Source: Ardenticatenaceae bacterium
GTDB taxonomy: Bacteria > Chloroflexota > Anaerolineae > Promineifilales > Promineifilaceae
Direction: 5' to 3'
DNA length: 64,000 bases
Assembly (NCBI GenBank): GCA_020634395.1
Contig: JACKBU010000008.1
Location: forward strand, 62,001-126,000
Shown: one piece after another, positions 33,922 to 42,001 of the stretch
How positions within the stretch are numbered: the first letter of the stretch is position 1
Layout: each line of letters starts with the position of its first letter
The notes under the pieces: model-generated
What the model was told of the DNA's origin: nothing
The model's input: the letters and a program-made list of their open reading frames with translations, nothing else
Databases searched by the model: none
Position numbers and translations under genes: made by a program

Positions 33922-34458
33922 ATGAACGAAAAACTGATCGCCGTCAATGACAGTACAATCGCCGGAATTGGCCGCCTGGCGCGTTACTTTGGCTTCGCCG
34001 AAGTGATGGGCCGCCTCTTTGGCACATTGCTCATGAGCCCAGAGCCAATGTCGCTGGACGATCTGGCCGCCCAGCTAGAAATCAGCAAAGGCTCGGTTAG
34101 CATGAACATGCGTGCCCTGGAACGCTGGGGCATGGCCAAAGAAGTCTGGATGCGCGGCGACCGCAAAAAATATTACGCCGCCGAACACGACCTGTGGCAG
34201 GTTATTCGCAACGTGCTCAGCAGCCGGGAGCGCCGCGAAGTAGAGTTGGCCCTACAAGTGTTGGGCGACAGCGTCGAAAAGCTGCAGTCCGCCGGCAACG
34301 AACTTTCACCCGAAGACCGCGACCTGGCCGAATTTTACCTGGAACGCATTTCCGATTTGCAGGCCTTTTTCACCGTGGCCCAAATGGCTCTGGAAACGGT
34401 GCTGGGCAGCGGCGAATCCCTCGATTTTGACGCTGTCACCAAGATCGAAATCGCCTAA
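33922..34458 (+). CDS. GbsR/MarR-like transcriptional regulator
   Basis: 178 residues from ATG 33922 (MNEKLIAVNDST), preceded by AGGGGA. The winged HTH is at about 20-95 (GRLFGTLLMSPEPMSLDDLAAQLEISKGSVSMNMRALERWGM, AKEVWMRGDRKKYYAAE), the signature of the GbsR family. A C-terminal helical dimerisation part follows. A perfect palindrome sits at its promoter. GbsR proteins often control osmolyte or membrane-stress genes, but no such gene is adjacent, so the target is unknown. Confidence 0.85.
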   Translation: MNEKLIAVNDSTIAGIGRLARYFGFAEVMGRLFGTLLMSPEPMSLDDLAAQLEISKGSVSMNMRALERWGMAKEVWMRGDRKKYYAAEHDLWQVIRNVLSSRERREVELALQVLGDSVEKLQSAGNELSPEDRDLAEFYLERISDLQAFFTVAQMALETVLGSGESLDFDAVTKIEIA

Positions 34459-34521
34459 AATTAAATCTAGAGAAGCAACCCGCGAAAATCGCTGCTTCTT
34501 TAATTTTGCTGGAGGTTTGTG

Positions 34522-34758
34522 ATGGTTCAGTTACACAACAAAGAGACAGGCGCGCTGATTGGGGAGATCAGCGAAGCGCAGCTGGCATTTTTAATCAATA
34601 ACCTGGAAGAAGAAGACGTAGACGACGTGGACTATTACCTGGATGAGGCGATGGTGGATCTGCTGGCAGCAGACGGGGCGGACGCCGGGTTGGTTGCCAT
34701 GCTGCGCCAGGCGCTGGACGAGAACGGCGAAGTAGAATTTTACTGGGAACGCCCATGA
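34522..34758 (+). CDS. Small acidic hypothetical protein
   Basis: 78 residues, GGAGG seven bases upstream of ATG 34522. The sequence is rich in Asp/Glu (LEEEDVDDVDYYLDEA) and predicted helical, without cysteines or membrane segments. The stop overlaps the ATG of the DUF84 NTPase gene by four bases (ATGA), which indicates coupling. The family is not recognised with certainty. Confidence 0.65.
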   Translation: MVQLHNKETGALIGEISEAQLAFLINNLEEEDVDDVDYYLDEAMVDLLAADGADAGLVAMLRQALDENGEVEFYWERP

Positions 34759-35279
34759 AAATCGCCGTCGGCTCCACCAATCCGGTCAAAGTGTCCGCCG
34801 TGCAGTCCATCATCGCCAAAGTATGGCCGGAAGCGGAGGTCACGGCCGTTGCCGTGCCTACCGGCGTCAGCGAAATGCCCCTGAACGACACCGAGACGAT
34901 CACCGGAGCGCGCAACCGGGCGCAGGCCGCGCGCACGGCCGTCAACGCCGACCTCGGCTTCGGCCTGGAAGGGGGCGTGCATCCCGATCCCATCGGGCTG
35001 GTGCTGCAAGGCTGGGTGGTGGTGACGGATGGCAACGGCCGTGAAGGCATCGCCGGTGCTGGCCGCCTGCCCCTGCCGCCCGCCATCGCTCAACGCATCC
35101 TGGCCGGTGAAGAACTCGGTCCCCTCATGGACAAACTCCTCGGCGAGAGCAACGTCAAAGCCAAAGGCGGCGCCGTCGGTGCGCTTACCGGCGGCCTGAT
35201 CCCTCGCCAGCAAGCCTTCGCGCTGGGCGTAGCCTATGCGCTCGCACCCTTCGTCGCCCCGGAGTTTTATGGTGTTTAA
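34755..35279 (+). CDS. Inosine/xanthosine triphosphatase-like protein (DUF84)
   Basis: 174 residues. MKIAVGSTNPVKVSAVQ at the N-terminus, SEMPLNDTETITGARNRA, FGLEGGVHP, and VGALTGGLIPRQQAFALGV are DUF84 (YjjX-like) hallmarks. These enzymes hydrolyse non-canonical purine NTPs such as ITP and XTP and keep them out of nucleic acids. It overlaps the preceding small gene by four bases. Length and motifs are complete. Confidence 0.9.
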   Translation: MKIAVGSTNPVKVSAVQSIIAKVWPEAEVTAVAVPTGVSEMPLNDTETITGARNRAQAARTAVNADLGFGLEGGVHPDPIGLVLQGWVVVTDGNGREGIAGAGRLPLPPAIAQRILAGEELGPLMDKLLGESNVKAKGGAVGALTGGLIPRQQAFALGVAYALAPFVAPEFYGV

Positions 35280-35286
35280 GTGTTCC

Positions 35287-35340
35287 GGTGTTCAAGTGTT
35301 CCGGTGCTTAGTCACCTGAACACTTAAACACTTGAACACC
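35287..35340. repeat. Intergenic hairpin of GTGTTCAAGTGTTC type
   Basis: Fourteen-base perfect arms GGTGTTCAAGTGTT (35287-35300) and complement (35327-35340), built of short GTGTT-like repeats. A longer relative is at 39263-39333 in the same gene cluster. Confidence 0.8.
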
Positions 35341-35357
35341 TTTACACAATCCCTCTC

Positions 35358-37340
35358 ATGCCCCCTCCACCCATCGACACTCACTTCGACGAAGTTTTTG
35401 CCGACGCCATTGCCAAATTGGAGTCTTACAACAAGCATCTGTACCGGCCGAACACCTATCTGCACAAATGGTGGGCGCGGCGCTGCGGCAGTACCTTTCG
35501 CCTCATTCTCAAAGCGTTGGTGGAAGATGAAGCGACGCGGGACTATTACGCACCGGGCGGATTAGACGGCAAAATCATCCTCGACCCGATGATGGGCGGC
35601 GGCACGACTTTGCATGAAGCCATCCGCCTGGGGGCCAGTGTGATTGGCGCGGACGTGGACCCCATTCCGGTGCTGCAAGCCCGCGCAAGCCTGAGCGGTG
35701 GCTCGCTCACGCAGCTGGCGCAGCAGTTCCGGCGCTTTCACCAATCGCTGCGCGCCCAACTGGCGGATCATTACCGCACGACCTGCCCGCAGTGCCAGCG
35801 CGACGTGGCCTGGTGGTACATACTGTACGGCCTGCGCCGCCGCTGCGCCTGCGGCGAAGCGCTGTTTGTCGACAGCCTGACGCTGCGCCATAACAACGAT
35901 GACTCTATTTTCCACCTGGACCCCATCACCCATGATGTGTGCCGGGACGAGGCGCTGTTTAGCCGGGCGGCGGAGGGGGAGAAACGGCCGTTACACGAAC
36001 GCACCCAGAAAACCTGCCCCACCTGCCACAAACCCTACCGTGAAATACTGGACGTACCCTACTACCAGCGCTACACGCCGCTGGCCGTCAGCGGCCACTG
36101 CCCGGAGCACGGCCTCTTCTTCGCCGCCATGCGCCCGGACGATTGGGCCGCCATCCGCCGCGCCGACGACCTGCGCCCCACCATTGCCTTGCCGGAAAAA
36201 GAGTTCGCCATCGGCCACGGCTCCAAATCGCGCAGCCTCCACGAGCGGCGCATCCACAGCTACCTGGATTTATTCAGCAGCCGCCAGTTGTTGTATTTGG
36301 CGACGGCCGTGAATTGGCTAAACCCGGAGATTTCGGATTTCGGGTTTCGGATTTCGGGGCAGGCGCGGTTGAATCTGGCGCTGCTGGTGTCTACGGCGCT
36401 GGAATTTAATACGCTGCTGTGTGGCTATAAAGGCTACGGCGCGCGGCGGCCGGGAGCCATTCGCCATGCGTTTACCTATCACGCCTACAGCTTCCCCTAC
36501 ACGGCGCTGGAAAATAATCCGCTGTACGGCCGTCGCGCTTCCGGCACGCTGGAGAATTTATTCCACGGCCGTATCCTGCGCGGCCGTCAGTGGGCGCAGC
36601 AGCCGGTGGAGCGCCGTCCCATCAGCGGGCGGCGCAGCTGCGCCGTGCCCATTGCCGATGAGGTGGATGCGGGCACGGAGGTGGCGCGGTTTGATGAGTT
36701 GGGCGACGGCCGTCGCCGCTTTTTGCTCATCCAGGGTTCCTCCACGGTGCTGGATTTGCCCGACGCCAGCGTAGATTTCATCGTCACCGACCCGCCGTAT
36801 TTCGACAGCGTGCAGTACAGCGATCTGGCCGCCTTTTTCCGCGTCTGGCTGCGCCAACTGCTGCCGGAAAGCGACGGCTGGAGCTATGAGCTGGACCAAT
36901 CGGCCGTGGAACCAACGACCAACGGCAGCGGCGCGGATTACACGGCCAGCCTGAGCGGCATTTTTGCGGAATGCGCGCGGGTGCTGAAGCAGGAAAACGG
37001 CCGTCTCATCTTCACCTACCACCACTGGAATCCCAAAGGCTGGGCGGCTCTGACCCTGGCCCTGAAGCGCGCCGGGTTTGGTCTGGTCAACCGCTACGTC
37101 GTTCATTCTGAAAATTTAGTCTCGCGCCACATCGTCGGCCAGAACGCGCTGGTTCACGATGTGATTTTGGTCTGCGCCCCGGCGCAGGAGGTGGCGCGGG
37201 AGTGGCCGGCGGTAACGGCCGTTACCCTCACAGACAGCTACCAATTCTGCTATGATTGTGGCAGCGTGCTGGGCTGGCTGCTCGGCGCTGGGCTGAGCGA
37301 AGGCGAGATTGAGAGTGCCTGGCGCGATTTATTGACGTGA
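35358..37340 (+). CDS. Zn-ribbon DNA methylase, DUF1156/COG1743-like
   Basis: 660 residues. The N-terminal HKWWARR (37-43) is typical of this class. It is followed by the SAM-binding motif I DPMMGGGTTLHEA (76-88) and, near residue 478, the catalytic DPPYFDSVQYSD. Two zinc ribbons lie between: CPQCQRDVAWW...CACGE (about 150-175) and CPTCHKPYRE...HCPEHG (about 217-252), plus a late CYDCGS. It probably methylates adenine N6 or cytosine N4 in DNA. It is the first gene of a methylase-NurA-X-HerA operon; its stop overlaps the next GTG by four bases. No specificity subunit is seen. Confidence 0.88.
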   Translation: MPPPPIDTHFDEVFADAIAKLESYNKHLYRPNTYLHKWWARRCGSTFRLILKALVEDEATRDYYAPGGLDGKIILDPMMGGGTTLHEAIRLGASVIGADVDPIPVLQARASLSGGSLTQLAQQFRRFHQSLRAQLADHYRTTCPQCQRDVAWWYILYGLRRRCACGEALFVDSLTLRHNNDDSIFHLDPITHDVCRDEALFSRAAEGEKRPLHERTQKTCPTCHKPYREILDVPYYQRYTPLAVSGHCPEHGLFFAAMRPDDWAAIRRADDLRPTIALPEKEFAIGHGSKSRSLHERRIHSYLDLFSSRQLLYLATAVNWLNPEISDFGFRISGQARLNLALLVSTALEFNTLLCGYKGYGARRPGAIRHAFTYHAYSFPYTALENNPLYGRRASGTLENLFHGRILRGRQWAQQPVERRPISGRRSCAVPIADEVDAGTEVARFDELGDGRRRFLLIQGSSTVLDLPDASVDFIVTDPPYFDSVQYSDLAAFFRVWLRQLLPESDGWSYELDQSAVEPTTNGSGADYTASLSGIFAECARVLKQENGRLIFTYHHWNPKGWAALTLALKRAGFGLVNRYVVHSENLVSRHIVGQNALVHDVILVCAPAQEVAREWPAVTAVTLTDSYQFCYDCGSVLGWLLGAGLSEGEIESAWRDLLT

Positions 37341-38617
37341 AACGTAGAGATTGGACCAATCTTAAAGATTGGTCCAATCTAAAACCTGAAACTATGACCC
37401 TGGAATTTGAACGGTTGACGGCCGATTTGGAGCAGATGGCTCTGACCACCGCGCGGCGCTATGAGCTGCGGCGCGGGCGGCTGGAAGAAGCGCAGGCAGC
37501 GCTGAAAGAGTATCGCACCAACTGGACGGCCGTCGACAACGCCCTCACCCTGGCCGCCAAACGCGGCGACCCCAAGCTGTACCGCTCGGCACGGCCGTTC
37601 GACGAGACCGAACCGCTCGACGCCGCCATCGACCCGCCTGCGCCGCCGCCCCAGGCCACCATCCTGGCCACCGATGGCTCACAAATCATGCCCGACCGCC
37701 ACGCGGCGTACCTGTACTACCTCATCAACGTCGGCGGGATTGTCTACCACCACGGCGATAGCCCGGGCCACGGCGAGAATCGCCCGCCGGAAACCTTCAC
37801 CGTGCCGCAGCTGGTCTACCCAGAGACAGAAGATGAACTAGATAAGTTTAACAGGAGCGGCACGATCAGCATTGAACGCGACTTGCAAGAAATTGATATT
37901 CTCAGCCAGCAGGCCTTTTATCATCGAAACGATAGTGAGCTTGTGCTAGCTGTTCTGGATCAACGCTTGCTCTACTGGCCTATTGGCTCAGAAGGGGTCG
38001 CTGAGAACGCAGCGGTTACTGCATGGGGGGAAAGCATGACCGACATCCACCGCACAGGGGCGCTGCTGTGCGGCTACATCGACCGGCCGGGCAGCATTGG
38101 CGTGGTGACCCTAATGAAATCGATCACGGCCGTTTCCGACCCCACTTTCAACTGGCGGCTGCTGGGCACGCAAAAAGGCGTCCAGGGCCTTACCGACCGC
38201 GACCTGTTCGGCGCACTCTTGGCGCCCAGCCAGCGCAGCAAAGTCTTCGTCTACGTCTCGCCACCCAACAACACCTTCGCCGAGCAAGACCCGGCCAACG
38301 AGGTCTGCTTTTTCTACGTGAATCCGGCCAGCAGCGGCCAGCAGATCGCCCGCGTGGATATTCCCCGTTGGGTGGCGGAGGATGAGGGGGCGGTCACGGC
38401 CGTGCACGCCCTGATCATCGATCAGTGCCGCCTGCTGGGTGATTATCCTTATGTATTGGCGCGGGCCGACGAAACGGCCGTGGTCGGCCGGCAGGATGCG
38501 TCCGAACTCAATTTTATGATCGACGTGATCATGGAGCGCCACGGCCTGCACGCGGCCGTTACCGCCAAGCAGGGCAGCAAAGACATTGCCCGCGGCGGGC
38601 GAACGCGGTTTAAGTAG
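37337..38617 (+). CDS. NurA-like nuclease
   Basis: 426 residues from GTG 37337, or 407 from ATG 37394. The NurA core shows ATDGSQIMPDRH (about residue 111), LVLAVLDQRLLYWP (about 202-215) and CGYIDRPGS, which match the acidic motifs of the 5'-3' nuclease family partnered with HerA. The upstream GTG overlaps the methylase stop (GTGA), but the 19 extra codons are largely made by a dispersed palindrome, so the ATG may be the original start. Bases from about 37845 to 38025 have codon usage more AT-rich than the rest. HerA follows two genes later. Confidence 0.82.
   Translation: MKRRDWTNLKDWSNLKPETMTLEFERLTADLEQMALTTARRYELRRGRLEEAQAALKEYRTNWTAVDNALTLAAKRGDPKLYRSARPFDETEPLDAAIDPPAPPPQATILATDGSQIMPDRHAAYLYYLINVGGIVYHHGDSPGHGENRPPETFTVPQLVYPETEDELDKFNRSGTISIERDLQEIDILSQQAFYHRNDSELVLAVLDQRLLYWPIGSEGVAENAAVTAWGESMTDIHRTGALLCGYIDRPGSIGVVTLMKSITAVSDPTFNWRLLGTQKGVQGLTDRDLFGALLAPSQRSKVFVYVSPPNNTFAEQDPANEVCFFYVNPASSGQQIARVDIPRWVAEDEGAVTAVHALIIDQCRLLGDYPYVLARADETAVVGRQDASELNFMIDVIMERHGLHAAVTAKQGSKDIARGGRTRFK
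37348..37380. repeat. 33-nt palindromic repeat (CCAATCTT family)
   Basis: Sixteen-base perfect arms around a single A (37364), core CCAATCTT-A-AAGATTGG. Shares the core with 12932-12962 in the TPR-CHAT gene. It lies over the possible 5' end of the nurA-like gene. Confidence 0.85.
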
Positions 38618-38640
38618 CCCATCGATAATGGAATAAATGC

Positions 38641-39252
38641 ATGAACAGAATCAACCAAGAATTCGGCCGTGTTTTACGCGCCGCCACCAGCGGCTTTGCT
38701 GTGGGCTGCCGCGTGGGACAGTTGCAAAGCCCGGCCTTCGGTAGCCTGGTCAAGGCCCAGCCGGTAGACGAACGCGAGGCCATTTACGGTCTCATCTACG
38801 ACATGCACGTCGACGACGATCCGCTGGTGCGGCGGCTGGTGCTGGCCGAAAACCCGCCGGAATCGGTCATCAACGACCAGCGGGATAACCGCCTGCTGCC
38901 CATCGAGATGAGCGTGTTGGCCGTGGGCTACACCCAAAACGGGGCCATCCGCCACCGCCTGCCGCCCCGCCCGCCGCTCAATCTCGATCCGGTTGAGCTG
39001 TGCCTGGAACACGAAGAAGTCACCCGTTTCACCGATAGTCTGGGCTATCTGCGCCTGATTTTACGCGCCGAAGGCAGCGGCGTGCCGGTGGATCAGCTTC
39101 TCGTGGCCCACATCAGTCACGTCCACGCCCTGCGCGGCGGCGACACCGAGTGGGCCATGCGCGTCATCACCGAACTGATCGAACTGCTGCGCGCCAACTA
39201 CGACGTCCTGATCCCCACACTGGAAGCCGTCAGCGACGCGCTGGCGATTTAA
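38641..39252 (+). CDS. Unknown protein of the nurA-herA operon
   Basis: 203 residues. The N-terminal half (GFAVGCRVGQLQSPAFGSLVK, AIYGLIYDMHVDDDPLVRRL, MSVLAVGYTQNG) is beta-rich and resembles the HAS-barrel that HerA ATPases carry at their N-terminus. The C-terminal half is helical (LGYLRLILRAEGSGVPVDQLL, MRVITELIELLRANYDVLI). It may be an adaptor for HerA or NurA. It lies 23 bases after nurA and about 105 bases before herA, with a strong hairpin in the gap. I do not recognise a named family. Confidence 0.65.
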   Translation: MNRINQEFGRVLRAATSGFAVGCRVGQLQSPAFGSLVKAQPVDEREAIYGLIYDMHVDDDPLVRRLVLAENPPESVINDQRDNRLLPIEMSVLAVGYTQNGAIRHRLPPRPPLNLDPVELCLEHEEVTRFTDSLGYLRLILRAEGSGVPVDQLLVAHISHVHALRGGDTEWAMRVITELIELLRANYDVLIPTLEAVSDALAI

Positions 39253-39262
39253 GATGTTCTAA

Positions 39263-39333
39263 GGTGTTCAGGTGTTCAAGTGTTCAGGTGGCGTAGAACC
39301 TTGAACACCTGAACACTTAAACACCTGAACACC
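39263..39333. repeat. Long intergenic hairpin upstream of herA
   Basis: Arms of 28 bases (39263-39290 and 39306-39333) pair with one mismatch across a 15-base loop. They consist of repeated GGTGTTCA-like units, similar to 35287-35340. No T-run follows. Confidence 0.8.
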
Positions 39334-39357
39334 CACACATACTTTGCGAGAATCATC

Positions 39358-41067
39358 ATGACGACAAACGAACCCATTGGCTACATTGTCGGCGGCGGCT
39401 TAAAAGAGGGCTTTCGCATCCGGCTCACGGTCCCGGCGGACCAGGTGCAGGAAGGGAGCTTTTTGGTATGCGATAACGGCCGTTACCGCTACTACGGCCT
39501 CGTCACCGATTTGCAGCTGGGGGCCACCGACCCCCGCTTCGCCGACGAAAAAAATGACCGCATGCACCCGGCCATCCAGGCCGCCCTGCTGGGCAAAACC
39601 CTTTACACCACCCTGGAAATGTACCCCACGCTGCTGCTCGATCGCGGCCCGGAAGACCCGCGCGAAAACCTGGACTGGCAGGATCGCGTGCAGCGCGGCG
39701 AGGAAACGCCCGGCCCCAAGCCGGTCAAAACCGTGCCCGCCCATCACGCCAGCGTGCGCCCGGCCGATGAAGCCGACGTGGCCCAAATCTTTGGGGAAGA
39801 AGGCCCCGGCGTCTTCCACATCGGCAACACCATCGAGCAGGGGTACAAAGTGTGCCTGGACCTGAACAAATTTGTGAAGCGCAGCAGCGGCATCTTCGGG
39901 GCGACGGGCACAGGCAAGAGCTTCCTCACGCGCATGGTGCTGGCCGGGCTGATGAAAGAGGACGTGGCCGCCGCCCTGGTCTTCGACATGCACAACGAAT
40001 ACGCCTTCGACGACAGCGACACCGACCGCGATGTGCGCGTGCGCGGCCTGAAATCGCTCTTTGGGCAAAAGGTGCAGGTGGCGGCGCTTGGCGCAGGCGC
40101 GCAGGTGCGCGGCCATTCGCCCGATTTTACGCTGGAACTGGCGCTGAGCGATTTCCAGACCAGCGATATTTTGCTGCTGTCGGAGGCGCTGAATCTGACC
40201 GACACGGCCGCCGTCACCCTGAACGCCCTGGAACGCGCCTTCGGCCACGGGTGGTTTGGCGAGTTTATGAAACTGGAACCGGGCGCGGTGGACGTGGACC
40301 CGGAAAGCGGCAAAACCTTCCCCGCCGACAACTCCGTGGCGGCCTGGGCGCGGCAAAACAACATCCACGAGAAAGCCGCCGAGGCGCTGCATCGCAAATT
40401 GCAGCTCATCTACGACCGCAAATACATCACGGCCAATCCCGGCGGCGATCCGGTGCGATCCATTATTGATAAGCTGGAAAACGGCCGTCACGTCATCCTC
40501 GGCTTTGGCGAATACGACAACGACCTGGATTATCTGCTGGTGTCCAACGTACTGACGCGCAAAATCCGCCAGCAGTGGGTGAAGAAAACTGAGGAACACA
40601 AGACGCTGGGCATGGCCGCACCACGGCCGTTGCTCATCGCCATCGAAGAAGCCCACAAACTGCTCAATCCGCAGCTGGCCGGGCAGACCGCGTTTGGCAT
40701 TATCGCCCGCGAACTGCGCAAGTATTTTGTGACGCTGCTGGTGGTGGATCAACGGCCGTCGGGCATCGACGACGAGATCATGTCGCAGCTGGGCACACGC
40801 ATCACCGGCTGGCTGGGCGACGAGGACGACATCCGCGCCGTACTTACCGGGCTGGCCGGGCGCGACCAACTGCGCGGCATGTTGGCCCGTCTGCAAGAGA
40901 AAGAAGAAGTGCTGCTGCTGGGCTGGGGGGTCAAAATGCCCATCCCGGTCAAATCGCGCCGCTACGATGAGCGCTTCTACGACGCCATCAAAGGCCGCAG
41001 TGAAAACAAGGCAGCCAGCTTCACCACCAAACCTTTAGACGACCTCAACGACGACCTGTTTGGATAA
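39358..41067 (+). CDS. herA: HerA-like hexameric DNA translocase ATPase
   Basis: 569 residues. An N-terminal HAS-barrel (YIVGGGLKEGFRIRL, GSFLVCDNGRYRYYGLVTDLQLG) is followed by Walker A GATGTGKSFLTRMVL (about 181-195), FDMHNEYAF, the Walker B PLLIAIEEAHKLLNPQ (about 423-438) and the arginine-finger region QRPSGIDDEIMSQLGTRI. HerA pumps or unwinds DNA ends together with the NurA nuclease. In archaea this serves recombination; in bacteria such pairs are often in defence loci. Here it closes an operon with a DNA methylase and NurA. Confidence 0.92.
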   Translation: MTTNEPIGYIVGGGLKEGFRIRLTVPADQVQEGSFLVCDNGRYRYYGLVTDLQLGATDPRFADEKNDRMHPAIQAALLGKTLYTTLEMYPTLLLDRGPEDPRENLDWQDRVQRGEETPGPKPVKTVPAHHASVRPADEADVAQIFGEEGPGVFHIGNTIEQGYKVCLDLNKFVKRSSGIFGATGTGKSFLTRMVLAGLMKEDVAAALVFDMHNEYAFDDSDTDRDVRVRGLKSLFGQKVQVAALGAGAQVRGHSPDFTLELALSDFQTSDILLLSEALNLTDTAAVTLNALERAFGHGWFGEFMKLEPGAVDVDPESGKTFPADNSVAAWARQNNIHEKAAEALHRKLQLIYDRKYITANPGGDPVRSIIDKLENGRHVILGFGEYDNDLDYLLVSNVLTRKIRQQWVKKTEEHKTLGMAAPRPLLIAIEEAHKLLNPQLAGQTAFGIIARELRKYFVTLLVVDQRPSGIDDEIMSQLGTRITGWLGDEDDIRAVLTGLAGRDQLRGMLARLQEKEEVLLLGWGVKMPIPVKSRRYDERFYDAIKGRSENKAASFTTKPLDDLNDDLFG

Positions 41068-41080
41068 GAAGTGAGTAAAT

Positions 41081-42001
41081 ATGACGTTACCTGTTCTTGA
41101 TTCGGTGGCCGTATTGGGCGCGGGGGCGCTGGGTTCTTTTTATGCCAGCCAGTTTTACCAGGCGGGTTTTGCCACGACGTTTGTGGCGCGCGGGGCGCGG
41201 TATGAGGCTCTGGCGGAAAACGGCGTGGTGGTGAATGAACGGCCGTTCCACCTGGCCGTTACCCATCCCGACGACGCTTCCCCGGTAGACCTGGTTGTCG
41301 TGGCCTTGAAGCATCATCATCTGCAAGGGGCGCTGCCGGATTTACGGCCGTTCGTCGGCCCGCACACCCTCGTTCTGTCTGTGATGAATGGCCTGGACAG
41401 CGAAGCGATCCTGGGCGAAGCGGTGGGCGCGGAGAAGGTGCTGTACTGCGTGGCCGTGGGCATTGATGCGGTGCGGGAGGGGAACCGAGTGACGTACAGC
41501 GCCCCCGGCAAACTGTTCTTCGGTGAGGCAGATAACACGGCCGTCAGCCCGTGCGTGCAGCGCGTTCAGGCGGCTCTCGATCGCGCGGGTCTGGTCTACG
41601 AGACGCCCGTCGATATGATCCGCATCCTGTGGTGGAAATTTATGATCAATGTGGGCATGAATCAGGCCTCGGCGGTGCTGGGCGCGCCGTATGGCGCTTT
41701 TCAAAGCCTGCCAGAAGCGCAAGCTGTCATGAAAGCGCTTATGGGTGAGGTTATCCAACTGGCACAGCATACGGCCGTCAACCTGACCCACCAGGACGTG
41801 GACGACTGGAACCGCGTTCTCCAAACCCTCTCGCCACAAGGCAAAACCTCCATGCTGCAGGATGTGGAAGCGGGGCGCAAAACGGAAGTGGAAATGTTTG
41901 GCGGTAAAGTGGTGGCGTTGGGAAAACAATATGGCATTCCCACGCCGGTTAATGAGATCTTTTTGCGGATGATTCAGGTGTTGGAGCAACGGCCGTTTTA
42001 G
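41081..42001 (+). CDS. panE: 2-dehydropantoate 2-reductase-like protein
   Basis: 306 residues. The Rossmann start VAVLGAGALGSFYASQF, the ketopantoate reductase segment VDLVVVALKHHHLQGAL, SVMNGLDSE, and the C-terminal WWKFMINVGMNQASAVLGAPYG with KTSMLQDVEAGRKTEVEMFGGKVV all fit the PanE family. It reduces ketopantoate to pantoate with NADPH in pantothenate/CoA synthesis. It lies 13 bases after herA but is unrelated in function. Other pan genes are absent, so the assignment to PanE rather than a related reductase is likely but not certain. Confidence 0.85.
   Translation: MTLPVLDSVAVLGAGALGSFYASQFYQAGFATTFVARGARYEALAENGVVVNERPFHLAVTHPDDASPVDLVVVALKHHHLQGALPDLRPFVGPHTLVLSVMNGLDSEAILGEAVGAEKVLYCVAVGIDAVREGNRVTYSAPGKLFFGEADNTAVSPCVQRVQAALDRAGLVYETPVDMIRILWWKFMINVGMNQASAVLGAPYGAFQSLPEAQAVMKALMGEVIQLAQHTAVNLTHQDVDDWNRVLQTLSPQGKTSMLQDVEAGRKTEVEMFGGKVVALGKQYGIPTPVNEIFLRMIQVLEQRPF

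Noticed and set aside
39400..40896. 498-residue open frame opposite herA
   Set aside because: Antisense shadow of the HerA gene, low-complexity composition, no family resemblance.
35358..41067. Classical type I or III restriction-modification locus
   Set aside because: No HsdR/Res-type helicase-nuclease and no specificity subunit; the partners are NurA and HerA.
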